NCBI GenBank assembly: GCA_045534165.1
Contig: JAZSJD010000055.1
Span: 62,001 to 126,000 of the forward strand
Source of the DNA: SIG575 sp045534165
Lineage (GTDB): Bacteria; Bacillota; Clostridia; Oscillospirales; Acutalibacteraceae
DNA: 64,000 bases
Reading direction: 5' to 3'
Below, piece after piece: positions 1 to 7,881 of this stretch. The translations under genes were made by a program, and so were the position numbers. Position 1 is the stretch's first letter. The number at the start of each line of letters is the position of its first letter. The notes under the pieces are model-generated. The model was not told where the DNA came from. It searched no databases and was given only the letters and a program-made list of their open reading frames with translations.

Positions 1-400
1 TTTCAAATTTGTTGAAGATTCGGTAAAAAAACATGGTGATAAAATCGCTGTTGGGGTTGACGCACGTGACGGAAAAGTTGCAGTAAGCGGTTGGCTTGAA
101 ACAACTGAAATAGATTCACTTGAATTCTGTAAAAAATTACGTGATGCAGGTGTTAAAACAGTAATTTACACCGATATTTCAAAAGATGGTACTCTTTCAG
201 GTACTAATCTTGAAATATACAAGCAACTCGCTGAAATCAAAGGTCTTGATATTATCGCTTCAGGCGGTATTACTTTTGAAAATGAAATCAAGGAATTAGC
301 TTCAATTAATACATATGGTGCAATTGTAGGTAAAGCTGTGTATGCAGGCAAACTTGATTTGGAAAGAGTTCTTAAAATAGCTAAGGGGGAAATAATTTAA
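1..400 (+). CDS. hisA: HisA, phosphoribosylformimino-5-aminoimidazole carboxamide ribotide isomerase (3' part only)
   Basis: Only the C-terminal ~132 codons are present. The reading frame is open from base 2 to the TAA at 398-400 and the 5' end lies outside the window. HisA is a (beta/alpha)8 barrel that isomerises ProFAR to PRFAR, the fourth step of histidine synthesis. Visible family signatures are VGVDARDG, YTDISKDGT with the catalytic-region Asp, and the phosphate-binding IIASGGI near the end. The stop overlaps the hisF start by one base (TAATG), so the two are translationally coupled. The hisA-hisF-hisIE order is common in Firmicutes. Identification is secure; only the start is missing. 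Confidence 0.93.
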   Translation, partial: FKFVEDSVKKHGDKIAVGVDARDGKVAVSGWLETTEIDSLEFCKKLRDAGVKTVIYTDISKDGTLSGTNLEIYKQLAEIKGLDIIASGGITFENEIKELASINTYGAIVGKAVYAGKLDLERVLKIAKGEII

Positions 401-1155
401 TGATAACAAAAAGAATTATCCCCTGCCTTGATGTCAGAAACGGCAGAGTTGTTAAAGGCATTAATTTTGAGGGCATCCGGGATGTTGCTGACCCGGTTGA
501 CCTTGCTCATTTTTATAATGACAGCGGTGCAGATGAACTTGTCTTTTATGATATAACCGCTTCTTTTGAAGGCAGAGCTTTATTTACAGATGTACTGAAA
601 AAAGTTGCCTCTGAAATCTTTATTCCGTTAACAGTTGGCGGTGGAATTAATACAGTAGATGATTTCGACCGAGTTTTGAAATGCGGTGCGGATAAAGTTT
701 CTGTTAATTCAGGTGCAATAAACAATCCTGAAATTATTACACAAGCTGCCAAAAAATATGGTGACCAATGCGTTGTTCTTTCAATGGACATAAAACGTGT
801 TGATGGTGAATTCCATATTTTCAAGAATGGCGGAAGAATTGACACAGGCATCGATGCAATAAAATGGGCAGTTGACGGTGAAAAAAGAGGCGCCGGTGAA
901 CTTGTTGTAAACAGTATTGATACTGACGGCATAAAACAAGGTTTTGATATTGAACTTCTCAAGGAAATTTCATCAAGAGTTTCAATACCTGTAATTGCAA
1001 GTGGCGGTGCAGGTAAAAAAGAAGATTTTTTACACTTGTTTAATGAAAACTGTGCAGATGCAGGTTTGGCAGCTTCTATTTTCCATAGAAAAGAACTGTC
1101 AATCAAAGATTTGAAAGAGTACCTCATTAAAAACAATGTTGAAATGAGAATATAA
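400..1155 (+). CDS. hisF: HisF, imidazole glycerol phosphate synthase cyclase subunit
   Basis: This 251-residue protein has the normal HisF length. It is the cyclase half of IGP synthase: with HisH it turns PRFAR plus ammonia into imidazole glycerol phosphate and AICAR. It begins with the hallmark KRIIPCLDVRNGRVVKG, whose Asp is one of the two catalytic aspartates, and carries the first phosphate loop VGGGI and the second near VIASGGAG. The other catalytic Asp lies in NSIDTDG. The ATG shares one base with the hisA stop. hisIE follows after 12 bases with its own GGAG site. HisH is not in the window and is presumably upstream of hisA. Confidence 0.97.
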   Translation: MITKRIIPCLDVRNGRVVKGINFEGIRDVADPVDLAHFYNDSGADELVFYDITASFEGRALFTDVLKKVASEIFIPLTVGGGINTVDDFDRVLKCGADKVSVNSGAINNPEIITQAAKKYGDQCVVLSMDIKRVDGEFHIFKNGGRIDTGIDAIKWAVDGEKRGAGELVVNSIDTDGIKQGFDIELLKEISSRVSIPVIASGGAGKKEDFLHLFNENCADAGLAASIFHRKELSIKDLKEYLIKNNVEMRI

Positions 1156-1167
1156 GGAGAAATAACA

Positions 1168-1815
1168 ATGGATATTATTAATGAATTGAAATTTGATGAA
1201 AAGGGTCTTATACCTGCAATTGTACAAGATTTTTACACAAAAAAAGTTCTTATGCTTGCATATATGAATAAAGAAAGCCTTAAAATCAGCATTGAAGAAG
1301 GTAAAACTTGTTTCTTCAGCAGAAGCAGACAGGAACTTTGGAGAAAAGGTGCTACATCCGGAAATGTTCAGAATATTGTTTCAATAAGAACCGACTGTGA
1401 TATGGACACACTCCTTGTTGATGTTATTAAAGAAGGTCCTGCTTGTCACACAGGCAATGAAACTTGTTTCTTTAATGATATTGTTGAACCTACAAAAGAA
1501 AACGGTTTTTCATATCAGGGACTTTATGATATGCTTGTAGGCAGAAAATTTGAGAAAAAAGAAGGTTCATATACAACTTATCTTTTTGAAAAAGGCATTG
1601 ATAAAATCCTCAAAAAAGTCGGAGAAGAATGTACTGAAGTAATTATCGGTGCTAAAGGCGGAGATAAAGCTGAAACAATTTATGAAATCGCAGACCTTGC
1701 CTATCATGTAATGGTTATGATGATTGAAATGGGAATTACACTTGATGATGTAACAGCAGAACTTGCTAAACGTCACATCATTGATAAGAAAATTAAGCAG
1801 GAAAAAATGCAGTAA
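1168..1815 (+). CDS. hisIE: HisIE, bifunctional phosphoribosyl-AMP cyclohydrolase / phosphoribosyl-ATP pyrophosphatase
   Basis: A 215-residue fusion of two enzymes of steps two and three of histidine synthesis. The N-terminal half (about 1-110) is the PRA-cyclohydrolase HisI, with the metal-site motif DCDMDTLL and the Cys-His pair in GPACHTGNETCFF. The C-terminal half (about 115-205) is the all-alpha pyrophosphatase HisE, recognisable by KKVGEECTEVIIGAKGGD and IYEIADLAYH. The start is set by AAGGAGA just upstream. It is the last gene of the run and is followed at once by a strong terminator. In some bacteria these are separate genes; the fusion is common in Firmicutes. Confidence 0.96.
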   Translation: MDIINELKFDEKGLIPAIVQDFYTKKVLMLAYMNKESLKISIEEGKTCFFSRSRQELWRKGATSGNVQNIVSIRTDCDMDTLLVDVIKEGPACHTGNETCFFNDIVEPTKENGFSYQGLYDMLVGRKFEKKEGSYTTYLFEKGIDKILKKVGEECTEVIIGAKGGDKAETIYEIADLAYHVMVMMIEMGITLDDVTAELAKRHIIDKKIKQEKMQ

Positions 1816-1820
1816 TATAA

Positions 1821-1852
1821 AACGGTAAGTCAAAAATGACTTACCGTTTTTT
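1821..1852 (+). terminator. Rho-independent terminator of the his operon
   Basis: A perfect 12-bp stem (1821-1832 with 1837-1848) closes a four-base AAAA loop and is followed by T residues. It lies 5 bases after the hisIE stop, so it ends the histidine transcript and insulates the cotJ genes. Confidence 0.93.
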
Positions 1853-1871
1853 CACATTTAGGGACAAAGTA

Positions 1872-1879
1872 CATACTAT
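1872..1879 (+). promoter_or_regulatory. Possible sigma-E-type -10 element for cotJ
   Basis: CATACTAT resembles the sigma-E -10 consensus (CATACANT) and lies 33 bases before the cotJA start, with no good sigma-A pair nearby. The B. subtilis cotJ operon is known to be sigma-E dependent in the mother cell. The -35 match is poor, so this is a weak suggestion. Confidence 0.3.
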
Positions 1880-1911
1880 GATAATGAATAATGAATGAAA
1901 GGAGAATTATT

Positions 1912-2172
1912 TTGCAGAGAATGTACGATTATTCTTATCATAATCAGCGTATGTATAAAGAAAACGTATATCGTCAGCACGATAGAAAAAATCAATCTAT
2001 AAGATGTTGCATCCAGCCTGAAGGAGCATTTCCTGAATGTACGCCAATCGCTATGGCATATATTCCGTTTCAGGATGTAAACGAAATTTATGATGAATGT
2101 AAAGCGCTCGAAAGAGGTACAGCCTTCCCCTGCCTTGACAAACCATTTTTAGGAGGTGGCTGCAGGTGTTAA
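1912..2172 (+). CDS. cotJA: CotJA, spore coat associated protein
   Basis: An 86-residue protein. The longest frame starts at ATG 1891, but the SD AAAGGAG (1898-1904) lies inside it, so the TTG at 1912, 7 bases downstream of the SD, is the better start. The core AYIPFQ...YDECKALERGTAFPCLDKPF is the CotJA signature. CotJA is a small mother-cell protein needed for spore-coat assembly of CotJC. It heads a three-gene operon with cotJB and cotJC; its stop overlaps the cotJB start. The tail GGGCRC is Cys-rich. The Tyr/Arg/His-rich N-terminus is typical of coat proteins. Confidence 0.9.
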   Translation: MQRMYDYSYHNQRMYKENVYRQHDRKNQSIRCCIQPEGAFPECTPIAMAYIPFQDVNEIYDECKALERGTAFPCLDKPFLGGGCRC

Positions 2173-2417
2173 GAAGTAACGACCTCTTAAATCAGCTTTC
2201 TGCAGTAAGTTTTATTATGTGGGATTTACATTTATATCTTGATACTCACACTTGCGATACTGAAGCAATAGCACTGTATAACAAATACAAAGAAAAATAT
2301 CTTTTACTTCGTGAAGAATTTGAAGATAAATACTGGAAATTATCTCCCACTAACGCACAGGGTGTGGAGTGGATCAAGAACCCATGGCCATGGGAGAAAG
2401 AAGGTTGTGATTGCTGA
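2166..2417 (+). CDS. cotJB: CotJB, spore coat protein
   Basis: An 83-residue protein starting at GTG 2166, with AGGAGG at 2151-2156 and a 7-base overlap with cotJA. The pattern LLNQLSAVSFIMWDLHLYLDTH, then YNKYKEKY and a C-terminal PWPWE is the CotJB family signature. CotJB is a coat component that works with CotJA and CotJC. Its exact biochemical role is not established. Its stop TGA overlaps the ATG of cotJC (TGATG), so all three genes are translationally coupled. Confidence 0.92.
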   Translation: MLRSNDLLNQLSAVSFIMWDLHLYLDTHTCDTEAIALYNKYKEKYLLLREEFEDKYWKLSPTNAQGVEWIKNPWPWEKEGCDC

Positions 2418-3019
2418 TGTTCCAATATGAAAAAAGATTACAATACCCTGTTAACATTAAAAATCCTAACCCCAAACTTGCAAAAATCATCATCACACAG
2501 TATGGTGGACCCGATGGTGAATTAGGTGCCTCATTAAGATATCTCAGCCAACGTTTTGCTATGCCACATGCTGAACTTAAAGGTTTATTAACGGACATTG
2601 GCGTAGAAGAACTTGGTCATTTAGAAATGATCGGTGCAATTGTTTATCAGCTGACGAGAAACCTTTCAATTGAAGAAATCAAAAAAGCAGGATTTGACGA
2701 TTACTTCGTTGACCACACAACAGGTATTTATCCACAAGCTGCATCAGGTACTCCCTGGTCTGCTGCAACAATTCAGTCAACCGGCGACGTAATTGCTGAT
2801 TTACACGAAAACCTTGCCGCAGAACAAAAAGCGAGAAAAACTTATGATAACATCCTCAGACTTGTTGATGACCCTGATGTAAAAGAGCCAATCAAATTCC
2901 TCAGAGCAAGGGAAATTGTCCATTATCAAAGATTTGGTGAAGGTTTAAGAATCACAACTGACAGACTTGACAGCAAAAACTTCTACACTTTCAATCCGAG
3001 TTTTGATAAATGCAAATAA
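2417..3019 (+). CDS. cotJC: CotJC, spore-coat manganese catalase family protein
   Basis: A 200-residue member of the manganese catalase family. A TTG at 2411 would add two residues, but the ATG at 2417 gives the conserved MFQYEKRLQYPV start. The dimanganese ligands are visible: Glu and His in EELGHLEM, Glu in ENLAAEQKAR and His in REIVHYQRFGE. CotJC-type proteins are embedded in the spore coat and are thought to degrade hydrogen peroxide. It is last in the cotJ operon, followed directly by a terminator. Presence of the complete trio is good evidence that the organism forms spores. Confidence 0.95.
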   Translation: MFQYEKRLQYPVNIKNPNPKLAKIIITQYGGPDGELGASLRYLSQRFAMPHAELKGLLTDIGVEELGHLEMIGAIVYQLTRNLSIEEIKKAGFDDYFVDHTTGIYPQAASGTPWSAATIQSTGDVIADLHENLAAEQKARKTYDNILRLVDDPDVKEPIKFLRAREIVHYQRFGEGLRITTDRLDSKNFYTFNPSFDKCK

Positions 3020-3027
3020 TATTTCAA

Positions 3028-3055
3028 AGCAGATGTTTACAACATCTGCTTTTTT
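3028..3055 (+). terminator. Terminator of the cotJ operon
   Basis: A 10-bp perfect stem (3028-3037 with 3041-3050), a three-base loop and five T residues, starting 9 bases after the cotJC stop. Confidence 0.92.
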
Positions 3056-3057
3056 AG

Positions 3058-3086
3058 TTGAAATCATCGAAAATTAATGGTAGAAT
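3058..3086 (+). promoter_or_regulatory. Sigma-A-type promoter of the 3114-4538 gene
   Basis: TTGAAA (3058-3063), a 17-base spacer and TAGAAT (3081-3086) stand 28 bases before the start codon and directly after the cotJ terminator. Confidence 0.7.
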
Positions 3087-3113
3087 AAAACAAACAGAAG
3101 GAGCGTGTATTAT

Positions 3114-4538
3114 ATGGAAAACAATTCAAACCATGTACATATTTTTAAAGATACAGTTGTGCCATCAACATGCATTGAAAAGGGATACACTTTACACAAG
3201 TGCGAATGCGGATATGAACATAAGGATAATTTTAAACCAATAGGAAATCATGTTTTAAAAATAATGGATGAAGTTAAACCAACCTGCACAGAAAGTGGCA
3301 AAAACATTTTCCGTTGCGCAAACTGTGGCGAAGAAATTATAAAAAACGTTCCTGAAACCGGTCATGATTGGGGAGAATTCAATGTTAAAGTTTTCCCAAC
3401 TTGTACAGAAGAAGGTGTTTCTTTCCGTACTTGTAAAAAATGTGGTTTAACAGAAGAAAAGATTATCAATGCAAAAGGACATAAATTATCTGCACCTAAA
3501 AAATCAGAGACAGAAAAAGGAATGGTTGAATATTTCTGCGAAAATTGTGGAGAAACCATATCACAACCTACTTTTGAGAAGAAAACAAAAATCTTTTTTT
3601 CATCACACAAAAAAGCTATTATCGCAACAATTACTTCACTGATTCTTTCCATATTCCTTATAGTTGCTACCACAAATTATTTTATTCCTGCTTATCACTA
3701 TTATAGTGCAGTTAATTCAATAGAAAATAATGATTACGAAGATGCATATTTGAATTTAAGAAAATGCACCAACTTCAAAAACAGTAAAAAATTGCTTAGC
3801 GATTTTATGGTTATTTACGACAAAGTAATATGCACAAAAATTATCGGGGATACATCGTACAAATACTCCGAAGACAAGTATGACAAAAACGGAAATTTAA
3901 TACTTAAAATTTCATACAACGAAAGTGGAAATATAGATAGAAAATATGAATACGAGTATGACAAAAACGAAAATCCGATACTTGAGATCTCATACGATGA
4001 AGACGAAAATATAGATTGGAAACGGGAATACAAGTATGACAAAAATGGAAATTTAATACTTAGCATTTCATACGACGAAAATGGAAATATAGATGGAAAA
4101 TATGAATACAAGTATGACAAAAATGGAAATCAAATGCTTGAGATCTCATACGATGAATACGGAAATATAGATAGAAAAAGGGAATATAAGTATGACAAAA
4201 ATGGAAATCTAATGCTTGAGATTTCATACGACGAAGACGGAAATATATACAGTGAATATAAATACGAACATGATAAAAAGGGTTACATAAAACTTATAGC
4301 TTCATATGATGAAAACGGAAAGTTATCGGGAAAAAATAAATATAAACATGATAAAAACGGGAATACAACACTTCATATTTATCACAATAGAGATAGAACT
4401 ATGTACGGAAAAACTAAATACCAGTATGACAAAATCGGACTATTAACCTATAAAGAAGAGAAAGATAAGTCAAATAAATATGAATATAAATATGAATACA
4501 TCAACCGAAGAGTTATATATGTGCCAAAAGACAAATAA
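3114..4538 (+). CDS. Membrane protein with N-terminal Cys-pair motifs and a C-terminal 26-residue YD-type repeat array
   Basis: I do not recognise a named family. The frame is open from GTG 3105, but the SD AGAAGGAG (3096-3103) points to ATG 3114, giving 474 residues. Residues about 10-150 hold successive units of the form TCxExG followed by CxC or CxxCG (CECG, CANCG, CKKCG, CENCG), like degenerate zinc ribbons. A single membrane segment lies near 168-190. From about residue 256 to 460 there are eight units of 26 residues starting YDKNGN (or HDKKG/HDKNG) with a second half YDENGNIDxKYEY, resembling RHS/YD or YwqK-like repeats. Topology suggests Cys motifs on one side of the membrane and repeats on the other. 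It has its own promoter and terminator. No signal peptide or toxin domain is seen. Confidence 0.8.
   Translation: MENNSNHVHIFKDTVVPSTCIEKGYTLHKCECGYEHKDNFKPIGNHVLKIMDEVKPTCTESGKNIFRCANCGEEIIKNVPETGHDWGEFNVKVFPTCTEEGVSFRTCKKCGLTEEKIINAKGHKLSAPKKSETEKGMVEYFCENCGETISQPTFEKKTKIFFSSHKKAIIATITSLILSIFLIVATTNYFIPAYHYYSAVNSIENNDYEDAYLNLRKCTNFKNSKKLLSDFMVIYDKVICTKIIGDTSYKYSEDKYDKNGNLILKISYNESGNIDRKYEYEYDKNENPILEISYDEDENIDWKREYKYDKNGNLILSISYDENGNIDGKYEYKYDKNGNQMLEISYDEYGNIDRKREYKYDKNGNLMLEISYDEDGNIYSEYKYEHDKKGYIKLIASYDENGKLSGKNKYKHDKNGNTTLHIYHNRDRTMYGKTKYQYDKIGLLTYKEEKDKSNKYEYKYEYINRRVIYVPKDK
3879..4502 (+). repeat. Eight in-frame tandem copies of a 78-bp coding repeat
   Basis: Units begin at 3879, 3957, 4035, 4113, 4191, 4269, 4347 and 4425, each exactly 78 bases apart. 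The first five are most alike at DNA level; the last three have diverged. All are in frame inside the 3114-4538 gene. Confidence 0.9.
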
Positions 4539-4594
4539 TATATACCGCTTTCAATGGCAACAATTAAAATGACGTTAACCTATGTGTAAAAAAC

Positions 4595-4628
4595 AAAAAA
4601 CAGCAAGAAATTTTTCTTGCTGTTTTTT
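4595..4628. terminator. Bidirectional terminator between convergent genes
   Basis: A-rich on the left and T-rich on the right of a 10-bp stem (4601-4610 with 4613-4622), so it can end transcripts both from the repeat protein (+) and from galT (-). Confidence 0.88.
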
Positions 4629-4631
4629 CAT

Positions 4632-6122
4632 TTATTTAACTGAATTAATAAATTTCAGGAAAGCGTTTCTACCCTCTTCTGTTACTTTATAAACACCTGC
4701 GTGTTCAAGAACAGTTTTGAAAACAAGTCCCGTTTCATCAAGAATAATCTGATGAACATTTTCTTCAGTTATTGTGTTATATTTGTTTTTAATTTCGTCT
4801 GCCCAATCAGCATGGATAGAAATTGTTTCATTTTCTCTGACATCTTTACCGTTTACAAGATATTCTTCAAGAACCGCTAATTCATTCTTTAATCTTGATG
4901 GCAAAACTGCAAGACCCATAACTTCAATAAGACCGATGTTTTCTTTCTTGATGTGATGAAGCTCGCTGTGAGGATGGTAAACACCTAAAGGATGTTCTTC
5001 AGTTGTTATATTGTTTCTGAGAACAAGGTCCATTTCAAATTCGTTGCCACGTTTACGTGCAATTGGTGTTATTGTATTATGTTTTTCACCATCAGTTTCA
5101 GCAAAAACAAAAGCATTTTCATCAGTATAATTTCTCCATGAAGTGAGAATCAGATCAGAAAGTTCAACTAATTTTTCTTTATCTTCTGAACTTATTCTGA
5201 TAACTGACATAGGCCAATTAACAATACCTGCTTTTACATCTTCAAAGCCTTTGAAAGTAACTTCTTTTTCAACAGGTGCTTCTGCCATTGCAAATGTATA
5301 GTTACCACCCTGGAAATGGTCGTGTGTTAAAATTGAACCACCTACGATTGGTAAATCTGCATTTGAACCAATGAAATAGTGCGGAAAAACGGAAACAAAA
5401 TCAAGAAGTTTTGCAAAGGCATTTCGGTCAATTTTCATTGGTGTGTGTTCGTTATTAAACACAATACAATGTTCATTATAATAAACATAGGGAGAATACT
5501 GCATACTGCTGGGAGTACCGTTTAAAGTCACAGGAACAGTGCGAAGTGTCTGACGTGCAGGATAATTCAATCTGCCTCTGTAACCGGTATTTTCACGGCA
5601 GAGCATACATTTGGGATAACTGCTCTGTTTTGCATTTTTTGCTGCAGCAATTGCTTTGGGGTCTTTTTCAGGTTTTGAAAGATTGATTGTAATATCAAGT
5701 TTACCATATTCACAAGGATATACCCATTTCATATCCTTTTTGATTCTGTAACGTCTTATGTAATCACAATCGCAGGATAAATCATAAAAATATTTTGTTG
5801 CTTTCTCGGGAGATTCAGCATAAAGAGAATTAAAAGTATTTACCACCTGTGATGGTCTCGGAGTTACAGCAGACATAATACGTGTGTCAAACAAATCTCT
5901 TTCTGTAATATTATCATCAATCAATCCGTTTTCAACTGCATAGTCAAGAATATTAGCAAGAATTTCTTCAAGAGATAAATCAAGTGAAACATCGCTTTCG
6001 ATATATTCATCTAAATTTAAAATATCAAGCAAAGTATTGATTGAAAAATATTTATCGTTTTCATCAATCAGATTGCAATCAGAAGCATACTTTATCAAAG
6101 CATCAATATTTTCGTAAATCAT
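4632..6122 (-). CDS. galT: UDP-glucose-hexose-1-phosphate uridylyltransferase, Firmicutes type
   Basis: A 496-residue class II GalT. The open frame begins at 6143, but the SD-like AAAGGGG falls inside it, so ATG 6122 (MIYENIDALI) is chosen. It transfers UMP between UDP-glucose and galactose-1-phosphate in the Leloir pathway. The nucleotidyl-transfer motif is SILTHDHFQGG, with the HDH histidines, and CMLCRENTGYRGR is a conserved upstream patch. Length matches the Firmicutes enzyme (about 490-510), well above the ~350 residues of E. coli GalT. galK and galE are not adjacent, so it is a solitary gene with its own promoter. Confidence 0.93.
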   Translation of the reverse strand: MIYENIDALIKYASDCNLIDENDKYFSINTLLDILNLDEYIESDVSLDLSLEEILANILDYAVENGLIDDNITERDLFDTRIMSAVTPRPSQVVNTFNSLYAESPEKATKYFYDLSCDCDYIRRYRIKKDMKWVYPCEYGKLDITINLSKPEKDPKAIAAAKNAKQSSYPKCMLCRENTGYRGRLNYPARQTLRTVPVTLNGTPSSMQYSPYVYYNEHCIVFNNEHTPMKIDRNAFAKLLDFVSVFPHYFIGSNADLPIVGGSILTHDHFQGGNYTFAMAEAPVEKEVTFKGFEDVKAGIVNWPMSVIRISSEDKEKLVELSDLILTSWRNYTDENAFVFAETDGEKHNTITPIARKRGNEFEMDLVLRNNITTEEHPLGVYHPHSELHHIKKENIGLIEVMGLAVLPSRLKNELAVLEEYLVNGKDVRENETISIHADWADEIKNKYNTITEENVHQIILDETGLVFKTVLEHAGVYKVTEEGRNAFLKFINSVK

Positions 6123-6152
6123 CTTCAAAACCCCTTTTGTCAAAGTAAAAAT

Positions 6153-6181
6153 ATTATATCATAAGTAAAATGGTAAATCAA
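6153..6181 (-). promoter_or_regulatory. Promoter of galT
   Basis: Read on the minus strand: TTGATT (6181-6176), 17-base spacer, TATAAT (6158-6153). It lies 31 bases upstream of the chosen galT start. Confidence 0.75.
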
Positions 6182-6210
6182 TACATCACATCTGTTAATA
6201 TTCTATATAA

Positions 6211-6239
6211 CGAAAAATGCTCACCTAACGGTGAGCATT
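6211..6239 (-). terminator. Terminator of the small XRE regulator gene
   Basis: A 10-bp stem (6216-6225 with 6230-6239), TAAC loop, and T residues on the minus strand. It separates the regulator from the galT promoter. Confidence 0.85.
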
Positions 6240-6261
6240 CGCTTTTTCCAGAATAACATAA

Positions 6262-6516
6262 TTATTCTTCGTCAGTTAATCCAAGAAGCCACAAAACAGA
6301 AACATCAAGTGTTTTTGCGATAATAAGAAGTTCCTTATCACTTACACTTCTGATCTGTCCTTCGAGTTTTGAAAGACCTGAAGCATTGAGGTCAATACCA
6401 GCAATCTGAAGCTGTGTAAGTAAATCTTTCTGCTTCATGCCGATACTTTTTCTCTTTTCTTCAACTCGCTGGCCGACAATATTTCTTGTGCCAACTGCCT
6501 GTTTACGTACTCTCAC
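6262..6516 (-). CDS. Small XRE-family helix-turn-helix regulator
   Basis: An 84-residue Cro/CI-type DNA-binding protein. The longer frame from GTG 6546 contains a GGGGGT SD, so GTG 6516 is preferred. The HTH spans about residues 13-75: QRVEEKRKSIGMKQKDLL (helices 1-2), DLNASGLSKLEGQIRSVSDK (recognition helix) and LDVSVLWLLGL. There is no sensor domain, so it is a minimal repressor or activator. It is monocistronic, with its own promoter and terminator, between galT and the dehydrogenase on the same strand. Its target cannot be read from the sequence. Confidence 0.85.
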   Translation of the reverse strand: MRVRKQAVGTRNIVGQRVEEKRKSIGMKQKDLLTQLQIAGIDLNASGLSKLEGQIRSVSDKELLIIAKTLDVSVLWLLGLTDEE

Positions 6517-6585
6517 TAAAATACCCCCATATCTTTTAAGAGTCACATGAAATAAATATATGATTGCTCATATAAATACACACAG

Positions 6586-6614
6586 ATTCTACCACTACAC
6601 ATAATATATTTCAA
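6586..6614 (-). promoter_or_regulatory. Promoter of the XRE regulator
   Basis: Minus strand: TTGAAA (6614-6609), 17-base spacer, TAGAAT (6591-6586), 70 bases upstream of the GTG start. Confidence 0.6.
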
Positions 6615-6698
6615 GATTTGACACAGAATATTAACAGTTTGTTCACAATTAACTTCTAATTTAGAATATTCTTGCTTCTATAATTACCAAAAGTAAAT

Positions 6699-7736
6699 TT
6701 AATCAAAACACCTGCCCTTTTTTTCTTTTTCACATTTTTCTCCATTAGCACATTTAATGCACACTTCATTTTCAAGATTTTTCCCATCAAAAAAATCCCG
6801 AAGGCTTTGCAAAGTTGTTATAGTGATATTTTCAAGTGCTTCTTCAGTCAAAAAAGCCTGATGAGATGTTACAAGCACATTGTTCATTCCGATTAAACTT
6901 GTCAGTATCTCATCGTGAATAACTTTATCACTTTTATCTTCATAAAAATATTCTGTTTCTTCCTCATAAACATCAAGACAAGCACCGCCAATTTTTTCAG
7001 ATTTCAAGCCATCCAGAAGTGCTTCGCTATCAATCAATGCTCCTCTAGAAGTATTAACTATAAACACATTATCTTTCATAAGTGAAATTGTTCTTTTGTT
7101 GATTATATATTTTGTTGATTCATTCAAAGGACAATGCAGTGAAATTATATCTGACCTTTTACACAATTCATCAACAGACACATATTCAACTGCTAAATCT
7201 TTTGTAGGATAAGGGTCATAAGCACAGATATTCATACCAAAACCTTTGCAGATATCTATAAATATTTTACCAATTTTCCCCGTGCCTATTACGCCAACAG
7301 TTTTCTCATGTAAATCAAATCCGACCAATGAATTCAATGTGAAATTATAATCTCTTGTTCTGTTATATGCTCTCGGAATTTTTCTTATAAGCGCCAATAG
7401 CATACCCATTGTGTGTTCAGCAACAGCATAGGGTGAATAAGCAGGTACTCTTACAATATGAATTTTATCATAAGCGGCTTTCAGATCAACATTATTGAAC
7501 CCTGCACATCTCATTGCCAGAATTTTTATTCCATTATCATAAAGAATTTTTATAGTTTCTTCATTAATTTCATCATTGACAAAAGCTACGGCAGCATCAT
7601 AACCATTAGCAAGAATAGCGGTTTTTGCTCGCAGTTTTCCTTTGAAATATTCAATTTCAACTCCATAGTCATTCTTATATTTTTCAAAGTATTTTTTATC
7701 ATAATCCTTTGTATTATAAAAACAAATTTTCTCCAT
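6699..7736 (-). CDS. ldhA: D-lactate dehydrogenase family 2-hydroxyacid dehydrogenase with a Cys-rich tail
   Basis: A 345-residue NAD-dependent D-2-hydroxyacid dehydrogenase. The substrate Arg is in NTSRGALID, the catalytic Glu follows in VYEEE, and the His is in SHQAFLT; the Rossmann loop is GTGKIG. MRCAGFNNVDL is typical of LdhA, which reduces pyruvate to D-lactate and regenerates NAD+ in fermentation. The start has a good SD (GAGGTGA). Odd feature: the last ~20 residues contain four cysteines (CIKC, C and C in a Lys/Glu-rich stretch ending GRCFD), which I do not know from typical LdhA. Substrate assignment to lactate is likely but other 2-keto acids are possible. Confidence 0.85.
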   Translation of the reverse strand: MEKICFYNTKDYDKKYFEKYKNDYGVEIEYFKGKLRAKTAILANGYDAAVAFVNDEINEETIKILYDNGIKILAMRCAGFNNVDLKAAYDKIHIVRVPAYSPYAVAEHTMGMLLALIRKIPRAYNRTRDYNFTLNSLVGFDLHEKTVGVIGTGKIGKIFIDICKGFGMNICAYDPYPTKDLAVEYVSVDELCKRSDIISLHCPLNESTKYIINKRTISLMKDNVFIVNTSRGALIDSEALLDGLKSEKIGGACLDVYEEETEYFYEDKSDKVIHDEILTSLIGMNNVLVTSHQAFLTEEALENITITTLQSLRDFFDGKNLENEVCIKCANGEKCEKEKKGRCFD

Positions 7737-7822
7737 AAAATTTCACCTCATTAATAATATAAATATATTATTAAATTTTTTTTAAAATTTAAACTTAAAT
7801 AGTAACAAATGTTTACGAATGC

Positions 7823-7851
7823 TTGCAGTTAAGAATAAAAAATGGTATAAT
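7823..7851 (+). promoter_or_regulatory. Promoter of the ABC exporter-murD operon
   Basis: TTGCAG (7823-7828), 17-base spacer, perfect TATAAT (7846-7851). Transcription would begin near 7858, which rules out the ATGs at 7819 and 7855 as starts of the next gene. Confidence 0.8.
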
Positions 7852-7881
7852 AATATGAATTTACATTTTGTAGGTGATATT

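Noticed and set aside
546..1136. Minus-strand frame opposite hisF
   Set aside because: Antisense shadow of a conserved gene, no SD and no recognisable domain.
3879..4502. Regularly spaced repeats as a CRISPR array
   Set aside because: The period is exactly 78 bases with no unique spacers, all copies are in one reading frame of a protein, and there are no cas genes.
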